32,202 nucleotides of DNA from Lachnospiraceae bacterium. Its GTDB lineage: Bacteria > Bacillota > Clostridia > Lachnospirales > Lachnospiraceae. The notes under the pieces were generated by a model. It did not search any database. It was not told where the DNA came from and saw nothing but the letters and a program-made list of their open reading frames with translations. Shown here in pieces: positions 1-6,529 of the stretch. The stretch lies in assembly GCA_017526985.1 (NCBI GenBank), contig JAFXQR010000020.1, forward strand, positions 1 to 32,202, read 5' to 3'. Every line of letters begins with the position of its first letter. Position 1 is the first letter of the stretch. Position numbers and translations under genes: made by a program.

Positions 1-125
1 GCAAGTTTACAAGGGCGAGTCGGTTTTAGGGGATGCGCTTGGTGAACAAACTTCTTGCGAAGGCACAGCTCGAAAACTGTCTTTACTGCCCGGCGACTTG
101 GCGGAGACTACGGCAGGCCAGAGTC
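1..125. other. Intergenic, no gene recognised
   Basis: No convincing coding frame is seen: the open frames lack a plausible ribosome site and overlap the repeat that follows. The segment at about 103-125 contains CTACGGCA followed by a run to AGAGT. Its reverse complement (ACTCTGG...TGCCGTAG) resembles ACTGTATGCCGTAG inside the second copy of the modular repeat at 7737-7753. This flank may therefore itself be a module of the repeat family. Confidence 0.4.
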
Positions 126-174
126 CACCTCATCCGGCGCTGGCGCGCCACCTTCCCCTCAAGGGGAAGGCAAG
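126..174 (-). repeat. Dispersed modular intergenic repeat, copy 1
   Basis: Read on the minus strand, this begins CTTGCCTTCCCC-TTGA-GGGGAAG (a 7-bp hairpin with a 4-nt loop), then GGTGGCGC-GCCA-GCGCC (a second hairpin), and ends CCGGATGAGGTG. The same outer sequences, in the other orientation, bound the repeat at 7682-7782. It lies downstream of the leftward tRNA-Arg terminator and no ORF explains it. Similar hairpin repeats ending in GGATGAGGTG are, from memory, common between genes of gut Clostridia; that is recollection and not shown here. Confidence 0.65.
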
Positions 175-237
175 GTGCCTTCCGCGATGTGATCGCCAGC
201 CACACAACTACGAATCTCGAAGATTGTTTCTGGAAAT

Positions 238-261
238 AAAAAACCCCGGTAAATACCGGGG
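238..261 (-). terminator. Rho-independent terminator of tRNA-Arg
   Basis: On the minus strand a 7-bp hairpin CCCCGGT-ATTT-ACCGGGG (261-244) is followed directly by TTTTTT (243-238). It sits 9 nt past the 3' end of the tRNA-Arg gene, so it closes a monocistronic tRNA transcript. Confidence 0.9.
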
Positions 262-270
262 TAAGAGATA

Positions 271-344
271 TGTGCGCGACAGGATTCGAACCCACGACCT
301 TCTGGTCCGTAGCCAGACGCTCTATCCAGCTGAGCTACGCGCAC
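271..344 (-). tRNA. tRNA-Arg, anticodon ACG
   Basis: This folds as a 74-nt cloverleaf. The acceptor stem is GTGCGCG with CGCGCAC and discriminator A. The D arm is GCTC...GAGC. The anticodon stem TCTGG/CCAGA holds loop CTACGGA, giving anticodon ACG. The T loop is TTCGAAT. CCA is not encoded. ACG in bacteria is normally deaminated to ICG by TadA to read CGU/CGC/CGA. The T stem depends on several G-U pairs. The gene has its own promoter and terminator. Confidence 0.95.
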
Positions 345-375
345 ATTCCGGAGCGCTTTTCAACGTCCGAAGGAT

Positions 376-404
376 AGAATAGCACATAGCAATACAATTG
401 TCAA
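376..404 (-). promoter_or_regulatory. Sigma-A promoter of tRNA-Arg
   Basis: On the minus strand a perfect -35 TTGACA (404-399) is separated by 17 bp from -10 TATTCT (381-376). It lies about 30 nt upstream of the tRNA 5' end, the usual distance for a stable-RNA promoter. Confidence 0.85.
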
Positions 405-446
405 ACAAAATTTGAAAAAAAATTGAAATTTTACAAAATTATTTCA

Positions 447-475
447 TGGACTTTTTCTTTTCTATGGTATATACT
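447..475 (+). promoter_or_regulatory. Probable promoter of the zinc-ribbon surface protein
   Basis: TGGACT (447-452), a 17-bp spacer and TATACT (470-475) make a reasonable sigma-A match. It leaves an A/T-rich leader of about 75 nt before the ribosome site at 538-547. It is divergent from the tRNA-Arg promoter. Confidence 0.55.
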
Positions 476-554
476 GATATGTGATTTTTTGGCATAGGCC
501 GGAAAAATCCAAAAGAATTATGGGAACCATATATTATGAAGGAGGAGTATCAGG

Positions 555-1931
555 ATGGATAACGGAAGAGTTTGTCCGCAGTGTGGCAGAAGTAACAGTT
601 CGACTGTGAAATTCTGCGAGAACTGTGGCTATGCATTCCCGGCAGAGGCAGCTCCGCAGGCAGCAGATCCCAATGCAGCAAATGCAGCAGCACAGCAGAG
701 CGGCTTTAATGCAGCACCGCAGCAGGGAGGCTTTAATGCAGCACCGCAGCAGAACAGCTTTAATGCAGCGCCGCAGCAGAACAGTTTTAATGCAGCACCG
801 CAGCAGGGAGGCTTTAATGCAGCACCGCAGCAGAACAGCTTTAATGCAGCGCCGCAGCAGAACAGCTTTAATGCAGCGCCGCAGCAGAACAGCTTTAATG
901 CGGCACCGCAACAGAACAGCTTTAACGCAGCACCGCAGCAGAACAGTTTTAATGCTGCTCCGCAGAATAATTTTGCACAGGCACCGGCAGGTGGTGCAGC
1001 ACCCAAGAAGGGTAAGGGTGGTGTGGTAGCTGCAATCATCGTGATCGCAGTATTGCTGATCGGTGGTGTTACGGCAGCCGGCTTTGCACTGGGCTGGTTT
1101 GGAGGAACCAAGACGATCGAGGTATCTCCGTCCAAGCTGAGCATTGAAGTAGGTGAAGAAGCAACGGTAGAGATCTCCAATTATGACGATCTGAAGAAGG
1201 TACGTCTGGAGTATACATCTGATGATAAGGATGTGGTAGAGATCGTTGAAGAATATGATGACGGATTCAAGGTAGAAGGTGTCGGTGAAGGCAAGACCAC
1301 CATCACCATCAGCGGTAAGGGCTGTGAATCCGTAACGATCAAGGTAACCGTTAAGGAAGCTGCACCGGAACCGACACCGGAACCGGAGCCGACCGAAGCA
1401 CCGGAAGTGACTGAGGTACCGGAACCGACTGAGAAACCGGAACCGACAGAGAGACCGGAGCCGACTACAACAAGTGCGGGTGGATCTACAGCTACGATTA
1501 GTGCTAAATTTTCCAGTGACACCTTTACAATCTATGTTCCGGATGGATATACTCTGGATCAGGATCAGGGTGATTTCCTGGAGTTCGAAAATGATAACGG
1601 CGACTATTTCTGGGTATATGGTGATTTGCCGTACAATGCATACTACACCATGCATCCGGATGAGCTGAGTGACGATAGCGATCCGATTCCTGACAACTAT
1701 TCCTTCGATTATGATGTAGTTCTGCCGGGCGGCGCACCGAACGGTGAGGATATCTATTTAGGTTATTGCGAGAATCCGGATGATGAATATGGCTATACTG
1801 AGCTGTACTACATCTTCTTCCCGTATGATGATTCCTATGGTACACAGGATTACATCACGATCGAGATCACACCGGAGTTGGGTGACAGACTGGATGAGGA
1901 CGATATTGATTCCTTCTTCTATGGATTCTGA
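555..1931 (+). CDS. Membrane-anchored zinc-ribbon protein with FNAAPQQ(N/G)(S/G) repeats and bacterial Ig-like domain
   Basis: The protein has 458 residues and starts at ATG 555, 7 nt after a strong AAGGAGGAG site. Domains in order: a zinc ribbon with CxxC pairs (C7, C10, C21, C24); ten tandem copies of a 9-residue FNAAPQQNS-type repeat from residue 51 to about 137; a basic patch (PKKGKGG); one transmembrane helix at about 157-179; a beta-rich segment at about 184-270 like the Big_2 Ig-like family (IEVSPSKLSIEVGEE); a Pro/Thr/Glu linker; and an acidic, Tyr-rich C-terminal domain of about 145 residues that I do not recognise. The positive-inside rule puts the zinc ribbon in the cytoplasm and the Ig-like and C-terminal domains outside. 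The function is unknown. It could be a sensor or envelope scaffold linking an inner zinc ribbon to an outer binding domain. Confidence 0.9.
   Translation: MDNGRVCPQCGRSNSSTVKFCENCGYAFPAEAAPQAADPNAANAAAQQSGFNAAPQQGGFNAAPQQNSFNAAPQQNSFNAAPQQGGFNAAPQQNSFNAAPQQNSFNAAPQQNSFNAAPQQNSFNAAPQQNSFNAAPQNNFAQAPAGGAAPKKGKGGVVAAIIVIAVLLIGGVTAAGFALGWFGGTKTIEVSPSKLSIEVGEEATVEISNYDDLKKVRLEYTSDDKDVVEIVEEYDDGFKVEGVGEGKTTITISGKGCESVTIKVTVKEAAPEPTPEPEPTEAPEVTEVPEPTEKPEPTERPEPTTTSAGGSTATISAKFSSDTFTIYVPDGYTLDQDQGDFLEFENDNGDYFWVYGDLPYNAYYTMHPDELSDDSDPIPDNYSFDYDVVLPGGAPNGEDIYLGYCENPDDEYGYTELYYIFFPYDDSYGTQDYITIEITPELGDRLDEDDIDSFFYGF
705..965 (+). repeat. 27-bp in-frame tandem repeat array (10 copies)
   Basis: Unit starts fall every 27 bp from 705 to 948, encoding FNAAPQQ plus NS or GG. 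The units are nearly identical even at third codon positions; the last is partial. The GG variants (units 1 and 4) imply block duplication. Copy number could change by slippage without shifting the frame. The array is also open in other frames on both strands, which creates long spurious ORFs. Confidence 0.95.
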
Positions 1932-1958
1932 GAAATTTTGAAGCTTAGCTGACTATGG

Positions 1959-1985
1959 GGGCAGGCGCAGGAGATGTGCCTGCCC
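1959..1985 (+). terminator. Possible terminator hairpin
   Basis: An 8-bp GC-rich stem GGGCAGGC/GCCTGCCC with an 11-nt loop lies 27 nt after the stop of the zinc-ribbon gene. Only TTGTA follows, so the U tract is poor. It may be a weak or factor-dependent terminator or an RNA-stabilising hairpin. Confidence 0.4.
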
Positions 1986-2103
1986 TTGTATCGCTATAAC
2001 AGCACATACTTCGCGGTATAAGCAGTAGTCTGCTTTCGGCACAGGTATGAAAAAGGATGATTGGTTACTGAGGGATTACATTATAAAATAGGGTATTTGA
2101 TCT

Positions 2104-3096
2104 ATGAATAAATCGAAAGTAGAGATCGACCGCATTTTTATCAGTTCCATTGACGCAGCAAAGGCGTATGTGGATTATAATGAATGGACCATTGATCTGG
2201 ATGGGGAGATCTATCAATATATACTGCAGCTGTTTGCACACAATTTTGATACGACCTCGGCGAAAAAGGCGGAGTATCATCTGGATGATTTTCTGGCGAC
2301 CATCGTGCCGGAAGAACCGGAGGCGTTTGAAGCATTTGTGGAAGTGATCACGGATGAGATGCACGAATTGCTGAAAGAAGCTTATGGGTTGTCGGCAGGA
2401 AGCGGATTGTTTGTATTTGCTACGGTAGAGGAACAGCCGATCATTGCCTTCTTTAAGCTGAACTATCAGTCGAGGCTCACCTGCGAGAAAACTGATGACG
2501 GCAAGGTGGTATGGCGTAAGGATATGCGTCTGCTTCCTATGCATACCCAGAAGGAATATGACTATTTTTATATCAATCCCTACGAGCGGCAGGTGTGGAT
2601 GTCGGATATGCATTGCATGATCGATGGGGAGAGCGTGGACTATATGGCAGAGCGCATCCTGCAGATCAGCCTGAAAAAGTCTGAGAAAGAGACGGTGCAG
2701 GTGATCCAGGAAGCGGTGCTGGATACCATCAAGGAGTGTTATAAAGAAGAAGCTCCCAAGAAGGTGTTTGAGTATCGTCAGGCAGTGGCAAATGAAGCTA
2801 AGGAGCAGGGAAAGATCGATCCGGTACGTATTCAGGAAACGGTGTTTGCGGATAATGCGAAGGCGCAGGAGCGTTTTACGGAACGCTCGGAAGATCTTGA
2901 GATCCCGCAAAAGCCGGTGTATGTGAGTCCGAAGACCACAAAGTCTCTTGCAAAAAAACAGAAGATCGTGACGGAGAACGGGATTGAGATCCTGGTGCCG
3001 GTAGAATATCTGGAAGACAAGAGTGTATTTGAATACAAACAGGAAAACGGCAGAGTAACGATCCATATCCATGATGTGAATGGGACGATAAAGTGA
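2104..3096 (+). CDS. Probable nucleoid-associated protein (NdpA/YejK-like family)
   Basis: The protein has 330 residues. The layout fits the 37-kDa nucleoid-associated protein family (PF04245 type): an N-terminal region of acidic helices, a central SAGSGLFVFATVEEQPIIAFFKLNYQSRL strand region split here only by context, and a C-terminal segment with TENGIEILVPVEYLED then KQENGRVTIHIHD. That tail resembles the family's closing motif of a GIxIxIPxEY stretch followed by a DGxISIxIxN strand. Members bind the nucleoid; their exact role in Firmicutes is not settled. The ribosome site is weak (GGG about 11 nt upstream of ATG 2104). It precedes the zinc-ribbon/HTH gene, which has its own -10 element. 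I assign the family from overall pattern and do not see a catalytic motif. Confidence 0.6.
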   Translation: MNKSKVEIDRIFISSIDAAKAYVDYNEWTIDLDGEIYQYILQLFAHNFDTTSAKKAEYHLDDFLATIVPEEPEAFEAFVEVITDEMHELLKEAYGLSAGSGLFVFATVEEQPIIAFFKLNYQSRLTCEKTDDGKVVWRKDMRLLPMHTQKEYDYFYINPYERQVWMSDMHCMIDGESVDYMAERILQISLKKSEKETVQVIQEAVLDTIKECYKEEAPKKVFEYRQAVANEAKEQGKIDPVRIQETVFADNAKAQERFTERSEDLEIPQKPVYVSPKTTKSLAKKQKIVTENGIEILVPVEYLEDKSVFEYKQENGRVTIHIHDVNGTIK

Positions 3097-3102
3097 TATA
3101 AT
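3094..3102 (+). promoter_or_regulatory. Extended -10 promoter (TGATATAAT)
   Basis: A perfect extended -10 TGnTATAAT overlaps the stop codon of the preceding gene, 69 nt before the next start. No good -35 is present, which is typical of extended -10 promoters. The same TGnTATAAT form recurs upstream of five other genes in this window. Confidence 0.6.
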
Positions 3103-3120
3103 AAAGACAGACAGCAGGGT

Positions 3121-3137
3121 GGCACAAAAAATGTGCC
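3121..3137 (+). repeat. Inverted repeat in 5' leader
   Basis: GGCACA-AAAAA-TGTGCC, a 6-bp stem with a 5-nt A loop, lies between the extended -10 at 3097 and the start codon at 3171. No T tract follows, so it is not a terminator. It could be an operator or a leader hairpin. Confidence 0.35.
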
Positions 3138-3170
3138 GGTTGACAGGATGATTTGTACGGGGGTAAGGCG

Positions 3171-3572
3171 ATGCCAGAACTGGAGAAACTATTACGACAC
3201 AATAAGATAGAGATTTGCTCGGAATGCGGTGGACGGATGAAACAGATCCGTTCCGGAGAGTATGAGTGCACGGAATGCGGGAAGCGTGAGTTGGACGATT
3301 TCGGGCGCATTCGCGAGTATATGAAGGATCATGGTGCAGCCACAAAGGAAGAGTTGTGCGTAGTTCTTGGGGTGCGTGCAGATGTCGTAAATGAGTATAT
3401 TCGTCAGCAGCGGCTGGAAAAAGCAGGCGGCGGCGCAGGAGACGGTAAATGTCTGCTTTGTGGGGCGCCGATCAAGTTTGGTTCAATCTGTTCAAAATGC
3501 AAGGGGACGAATAGTTCCGGAACCGCATCGGGGATACCGGCAGGGGTTTCCGGAAAACGAAGATATATGTAA
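3171..3572 (+). CDS. Double zinc-ribbon protein with central HTH (TIGR03826/YvyF-like)
   Basis: The protein has 133 residues from ATG 3171. I prefer this to the upstream in-frame TTG (3153) because GGGGG at 3159-3163 sits 7 nt before the ATG. The first zinc ribbon uses C16, C19, C33 and C36; the second uses C94, C97, C107 and C110. Between them, DFGRIREYMKDHGAATKEEL through EYIRQQRLEK forms a small helix-turn-helix. The order recalls the flagellar-operon protein YvyF (TIGR03826): Zn ribbon, then a fold of the type VYDFLRKN...EEVSEATGV...IxxFIREGRL. No flagellar genes are nearby, so the role here is open; nucleic-acid binding is plausible. It ends 2 nt before the transporter start, implying translational coupling. 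Confidence 0.75.
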   Translation: MPELEKLLRHNKIEICSECGGRMKQIRSGEYECTECGKRELDDFGRIREYMKDHGAATKEELCVVLGVRADVVNEYIRQQRLEKAGGGAGDGKCLLCGAPIKFGSICSKCKGTNSSGTASGIPAGVSGKRRYM

Positions 3573-3574
3573 TT

Positions 3575-4756
3575 ATGAAGAATTCATCAGGTAATAGTTT
3601 AAATAAAAATTCAAATAAAATCATAGCATTTCTGAAAAAAGAACCGATGCTCACAGTTTCCGTACTGGCGGCATTGGTTTCTTTATGGATCACACCTCCC
3701 GACGCCTCTCTGATCGGAAGGATCGACTGGCATACGCTGGGCACACTTTTTATGATGCTGACCGTGCTGGAGGGTTTTAAGCAGGAGAATATTTTCCGGC
3801 CGTTGATCCTTTTGAGTGCGCGTTTTCACACCATGGTGGCATTGTCCCTCTTTCTGGTATTCGGTGTGTTTTGTACCTCCATGTTCGTTACCAACGACGT
3901 ATCACTGATCATTTTTGTGCCGCTCACCATATTGCTGTTTCGCAGTGGTAAGAAAGAACACTATATCCTGCCGGTGATCTCTATGGAAAATATCGCGGCC
4001 ATCCGCGGGTCGCTTCTGATGCCTTTTGGCAGTCCGCAGAATCTGTTTCTGTATGCGCAGTCCGGCACGAGCGCCGGCAATTTTATCCTGCACATGTCAC
4101 CCTTATGCATCGGTTCCGGTATTCTCCTGGTGATCTTTATCGTTACCCTCTATCGCAAGGATGTAAAGGAAAGGATCGAGATGGACGGAGCGCAGGCAGC
4201 GGGGGTATGGGCACCGGAGAAAAAAGTACGCCGTATTGCCTATATTTCGCTGTTTGTGATGATCCTGCTGACCATTGTGACCAGGACGAAGTATTGGCCG
4301 GCAGCCGTTGTGATCGTGATCATTACTGTGTTGGCCGTGCATCACGGGCTGTTCCGGCAGGTGGATTATGTCCTGCTTTTGACCTTCCTCTGCTTTTTCG
4401 TTTTTTCCAGTTCCATTGCCGGTAATCCGGGCATATCTGCGTGGCTGCAAAAGGCGGTAGCGGGACATGAGTACTGGTGGGCCATCGGACTCAGCCAGAT
4501 CATCTCCAATGTGCCGGCATCCATCGTGTTGTATCCTTTTACGGAAAACTTTGCAGGGCTGATCTATGGTGCAGATACCGCCGGGTTATGTTCCCTGATC
4601 GGTTCGCTGGCATCGGTCATCAATTATCGCATCTATGTGCGGGAGTATCCGGAAAACGGGAAGAAGTTCATCAAAACTTTTACGCTCATCAGCTGGGCCT
4701 TCTTCATCATCGTGGTCATTCCCGGCTATTTCCTGACCCGCTGGAAATTCTTCTGA
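3575..4756 (+). CDS. ArsB/CitM-type (SLC13-like) membrane permease
   Basis: The protein has 393 residues with about ten hydrophobic helices and a central cytoplasmic loop (about residues 195-220, KDVKERIEMDG...EKKVRR), the two-repeat layout of the citrate/arsenite/Na+ transporter superfamily. Signature-like features are FVTNDVSLIIFVPLT in the first half and SQIISNVPASIVLYPF in the second, matching the family's TNDVALL and SNVPA loops that form the substrate and ion site. Substrate cannot be read from sequence: dicarboxylate, arsenite or Na+/H+ exchange are all possible. There are no arsenic-resistance genes nearby. ATG 3575 lies 2 nt past the preceding stop with no independent ribosome site, so translation is probably coupled. 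Confidence 0.8.
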   Translation: MKNSSGNSLNKNSNKIIAFLKKEPMLTVSVLAALVSLWITPPDASLIGRIDWHTLGTLFMMLTVLEGFKQENIFRPLILLSARFHTMVALSLFLVFGVFCTSMFVTNDVSLIIFVPLTILLFRSGKKEHYILPVISMENIAAIRGSLLMPFGSPQNLFLYAQSGTSAGNFILHMSPLCIGSGILLVIFIVTLYRKDVKERIEMDGAQAAGVWAPEKKVRRIAYISLFVMILLTIVTRTKYWPAAVVIVIITVLAVHHGLFRQVDYVLLLTFLCFFVFSSSIAGNPGISAWLQKAVAGHEYWWAIGLSQIISNVPASIVLYPFTENFAGLIYGADTAGLCSLIGSLASVINYRIYVREYPENGKKFIKTFTLISWAFFIIVVIPGYFLTRWKFF

Positions 4757-4787
4757 CAATCCCAATGCCGGTAGAGAAAAAATCAAT

Positions 4788-4802
4788 AGTAAGCGCTTTC
4801 AA
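4788..4802 (-). promoter_or_regulatory. Candidate cre operator (CcpA/LacI-type)
   Basis: On the minus strand TTGAAAGCGCTTACT fits the catabolite-responsive consensus WTGNAANCGNWNNCW at every fixed position. It lies 32 nt after the permease stop and about 100 nt before the Cys-rich small ORF, so it could control the small ORF and the ancestral kinase. An 11-bp part of it (GCGCTTTCAAT on the plus strand) recurs at 5343-5353, just past the kinase remnant. Confidence 0.5.
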
Positions 4803-4902
4803 TTGGCGGCCCCTATTGTAAATACATTTAATAAGATGTATTATATTTTATATAAAGTTGCAGGTTTTGACTTATCTACTTATCTAAAATGGGGGTATGT
4901 GT

Positions 4903-5076
4903 ATGGCGAAGGGTGAGGAAGTCAAAAAATGTAAGGATTGTTATTATTATGAGGGTACCTGCCTGTGCGGGGAATCAAAAAAGTACGGTAGTTTTCTTCT
5001 TTTCAAAGCTTGCGAACACTGGTGCAGAACACCCGAATCAAAAGAGAAAAAAGAAAGTGAATCATCACAAGAGTAA
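4903..5076 (+). CDS. 57-residue Cys-rich small protein
   Basis: The start is ATG 4903, 7 nt after GGGGG (4891-4895); an in-frame ATG at 4897 is too close to that site. Cysteines are at residues 10, 13, 20, 22, 37 and 41, in the context KKCKDCYYYEG then TCLCG and later ACEHWC. This arrangement (CxxCxYY...C...CEHW) is like the many small zinc-binding proteins that carry KCxDCxYY and a C-terminal CEHF element. The last 12 residues are Glu/Ser/Lys-rich. The stop overlaps the open frame of the kinase remnant that follows, suggesting the two were once cotranscribed. The function is unknown; a metal-binding or redox role is inference. Confidence 0.65.
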   Translation: MAKGEEVKKCKDCYYYEGTCLCGESKKYGSFLLFKACEHWCRTPESKEKKESESSQE

Positions 5077-5324
5077 TCCATCTTTTTCGAAAAATAAGAG
5101 ATCGTCTGCGGCAGCTTAAGCTGCGGCAGAGAATGATCCTGGTCTATATCATAGGCGGTTTGCTACCGCTTTTATTTGTTTATTTCTATATGTTCCGTTC
5201 GTTCAGTCTGGCGACCATCAGTCGGGAACGAACCTCTCGTACGGCGCGCATCCATAAAGAAGCTGAAAAAATGGATGCTGTCATGGAGCAGGCCTGGGCA
5301 TTTTCTAATGCTACTTATCTTTAA
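5061..5324 (+). pseudogene. 5' remnant of a YesM-type sensor histidine kinase
   Basis: The frame is open from 5061 but the first standard start is ATG 5133. Sequence before it (HLFRKIRDRLRQLKLRQR) already looks like the cytoplasmic N-terminus of YesM/LytS-type kinases, so the original start may be lost. It continues into one transmembrane helix (MILVYIIGGLLPLLFVYFYMF) and an extracytoplasmic helix (ISRERTSRTARIHKEAEKM) as in this family, then stops at TAA 5322. The rest of the sensor domain, HAMP, dimerisation and ATPase domains are absent. The 3' break lies at the boundary with the convergent pair of genes at 5366-6289. The family call rests on pattern only. Confidence 0.55.
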
Positions 5325-5365
5325 AGATACCATATCTCTATGGCGCTTTCAATCAGGGAATGTTT

Positions 5366-6007
5366 CTAATCCAGGATATCGACCGGATTATCGCCGGCAT
5401 CTTCAAAGACCGGAGCAGGGAGAGAGCGCTGCATCGGCAGAGATCTCTGCGCAGTAGGGAGCGCGGTTAAGCAATCCGTCACAGAAGAAAGTGAGCGGGC
5501 CTGTGTGGAGAGTTCACCATCCAACCATGAAAAGTCGACGATTCCGCGGCGAAAGGTTTTATCGATCACATTAGCAGAGATATAGTATTCTTTCTGCATA
5601 GCAGGAATACGGATGACTCCGCCTCTGGGGAGAGTATCAGAGTACCCCGATGTCCCGATGGTCAGAAGATAGCCTTTCTTCCCTTTATCCTTAATGCGTA
5701 AGTCAATCTTACCGTTATATTTCTGATATGTATCCTGCAGTGTGTTGGAGATCTCCACCAGATCCCGTAAGGATTTCAGTTCTGCCACGGTTTCCTCCAG
5801 GGTGCGGTCGGAATCCTGCAGTGCCCGAAAATTTGAGGGTTTCAGGGAGATGCGCAGACGGTTGAGCAGTACACGAAAAAGACCGACTCCGCAACCGGTG
5901 CGCGTCTCGATCATATCACGATAGCCGGCACGAAAGGCTTCGATCTGCTTTAAGGCTGTGTCAATCTCTTCAAAGCGGTTTTTACTGTAGATCAGTTCTG
6001 TTTTCAT
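5366..6007 (-). CDS. Unrecognised protein, orphan pair member B
   Basis: The protein has 213 residues, is mostly helical at the N-terminus (charged, coiled-coil-like over about 1-100) and then has a beta-like segment (GKIDLRIKDKGKKGYLLTI, TLPRGGVIRIPA, EYYISANVIDK). The C-terminus is low in structure (repeated RSLPMQ/RSLPAP). No signal peptide or membrane helix is present. Its start lies 12 nt after the stop of the 89-residue gene at 6020-6289, so the two form an operon on the minus strand. I do not recognise the family. It converges on the kinase remnant, with 41 nt between stops. Confidence 0.7.
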   Translation of the reverse strand: MKTELIYSKNRFEEIDTALKQIEAFRAGYRDMIETRTGCGVGLFRVLLNRLRISLKPSNFRALQDSDRTLEETVAELKSLRDLVEISNTLQDTYQKYNGKIDLRIKDKGKKGYLLTIGTSGYSDTLPRGGVIRIPAMQKEYYISANVIDKTFRRGIVDFSWLDGELSTQARSLSSVTDCLTALPTAQRSLPMQRSLPAPVFEDAGDNPVDILD

Positions 6008-6019
6008 TCGGGATCAGAC

Positions 6020-6289
6020 TCAGTTCTCCGGGCTGCTCTCTAAGCGGCGTAAAAGGGTCACGGCATCAAAGAGCGGGCGTTTCATCAGGTATTCCGGATC
6101 GATGCGGGCCATCATTTCATCCACCATATCTTCAATGTATTCGTCGGTAAATTTGCCGTCCGGACGCAGATAATCCAGCTTGGAGATGCGAGTGGATAAG
6201 CCGCTGTCGACCAGGGAGCGTTTCAGCTTCACTACGATCTCGTCATAGTCTTCCTGGGATTCATTTTCGCGGATCAGTAACAGTTTCAT
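6020..6289 (-). CDS. Unrecognised small protein, orphan pair member A
   Basis: The protein has 89 residues, starting MKLLLIRENESQEDYDEIVVKLKRSL. It is acidic and predicted mostly helical, with a beta strand at the extreme N-terminus (KLLLIREN), the kind of start seen in small alpha/beta folds. No Cys clusters, membrane helix or known motif is seen. The ribosome site is GGGGG, 8 nt upstream of ATG 6289, and a promoter lies at 6343-6371. It is probably cotranscribed with the 213-residue gene downstream and may act with it. The function is unknown. Confidence 0.7.
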   Translation of the reverse strand: MKLLLIRENESQEDYDEIVVKLKRSLVDSGLSTRISKLDYLRPDGKFTDEYIEDMVDEMMARIDPEYLMKRPLFDAVTLLRRLESSPEN

Positions 6290-6342
6290 AAAGACATACC
6301 CCCTTTATCACAGTTGAATAATACCTGAAAAATAACAATCTC

Positions 6343-6371
6343 AGTATAAAATACGGTTGTACAAAAAGCAA
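6343..6371 (-). promoter_or_regulatory. Promoter of the orphan two-gene operon
   Basis: On the minus strand TTGCTT (6371-6366), a 17-bp spacer and TATACT (6348-6343) lie about 55 nt upstream of the start at 6289. It is divergent from the promoter at 6441-6469. Confidence 0.55.
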
Positions 6372-6440
6372 CAGCAAACTCGCACAGAAACACATATAGA
6401 AACGCACATACAAGCATGCAGGGAAACCGCCGGATTTGTT

Positions 6441-6469
6441 TAGACAATGGGCGGCTGATGTGGTATAAT
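6441..6469 (+). promoter_or_regulatory. Strong promoter of the rRNA methyltransferase run
   Basis: TAGACA (6441-6446), 17 bp and TATAAT (6464-6469), with TG at 6461-6462 giving an extended -10. Transcription would start near 6476. This rules out any methyltransferase start upstream of that point and supports ATG 6530. Confidence 0.85.
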
Positions 6470-6529
6470 CATACGGTGTGTGGGCAGAGAAAACCATGCA
6501 CAATTAAAGAAAAACGAAGAGAAGAAAAA

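Noticed and set aside
705-965. Regular 27-bp repeats, possible CRISPR array
   Set aside because: The units are contiguous with no spacers, and in frame inside a gene with a ribosome site and clear protein repeat.
534-1655. Long minus-strand ORF and other frames over the repeat region
   Set aside because: They arise because a 27-bp unit has no stops in several frames. They lack ribosome sites and are less protein-like than the plus-strand frame.
3575-4756. Arsenite efflux (ArsB) assignment for the permease
   Set aside because: The superfamily is shared by several substrates and no arsR/arsC genes are nearby, so only the broad family is claimed.
5176-5457. ORF overlapping the kinase remnant and the orphan pair
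   Set aside because: It is out of frame with the kinase, crosses into the reverse strand gene and has no ribosome site.
6416-6529. N-terminal extension of the rRNA methyltransferase
   Set aside because: The extension contains the promoter at 6441-6469; ATG 6530 gives the normal family start.
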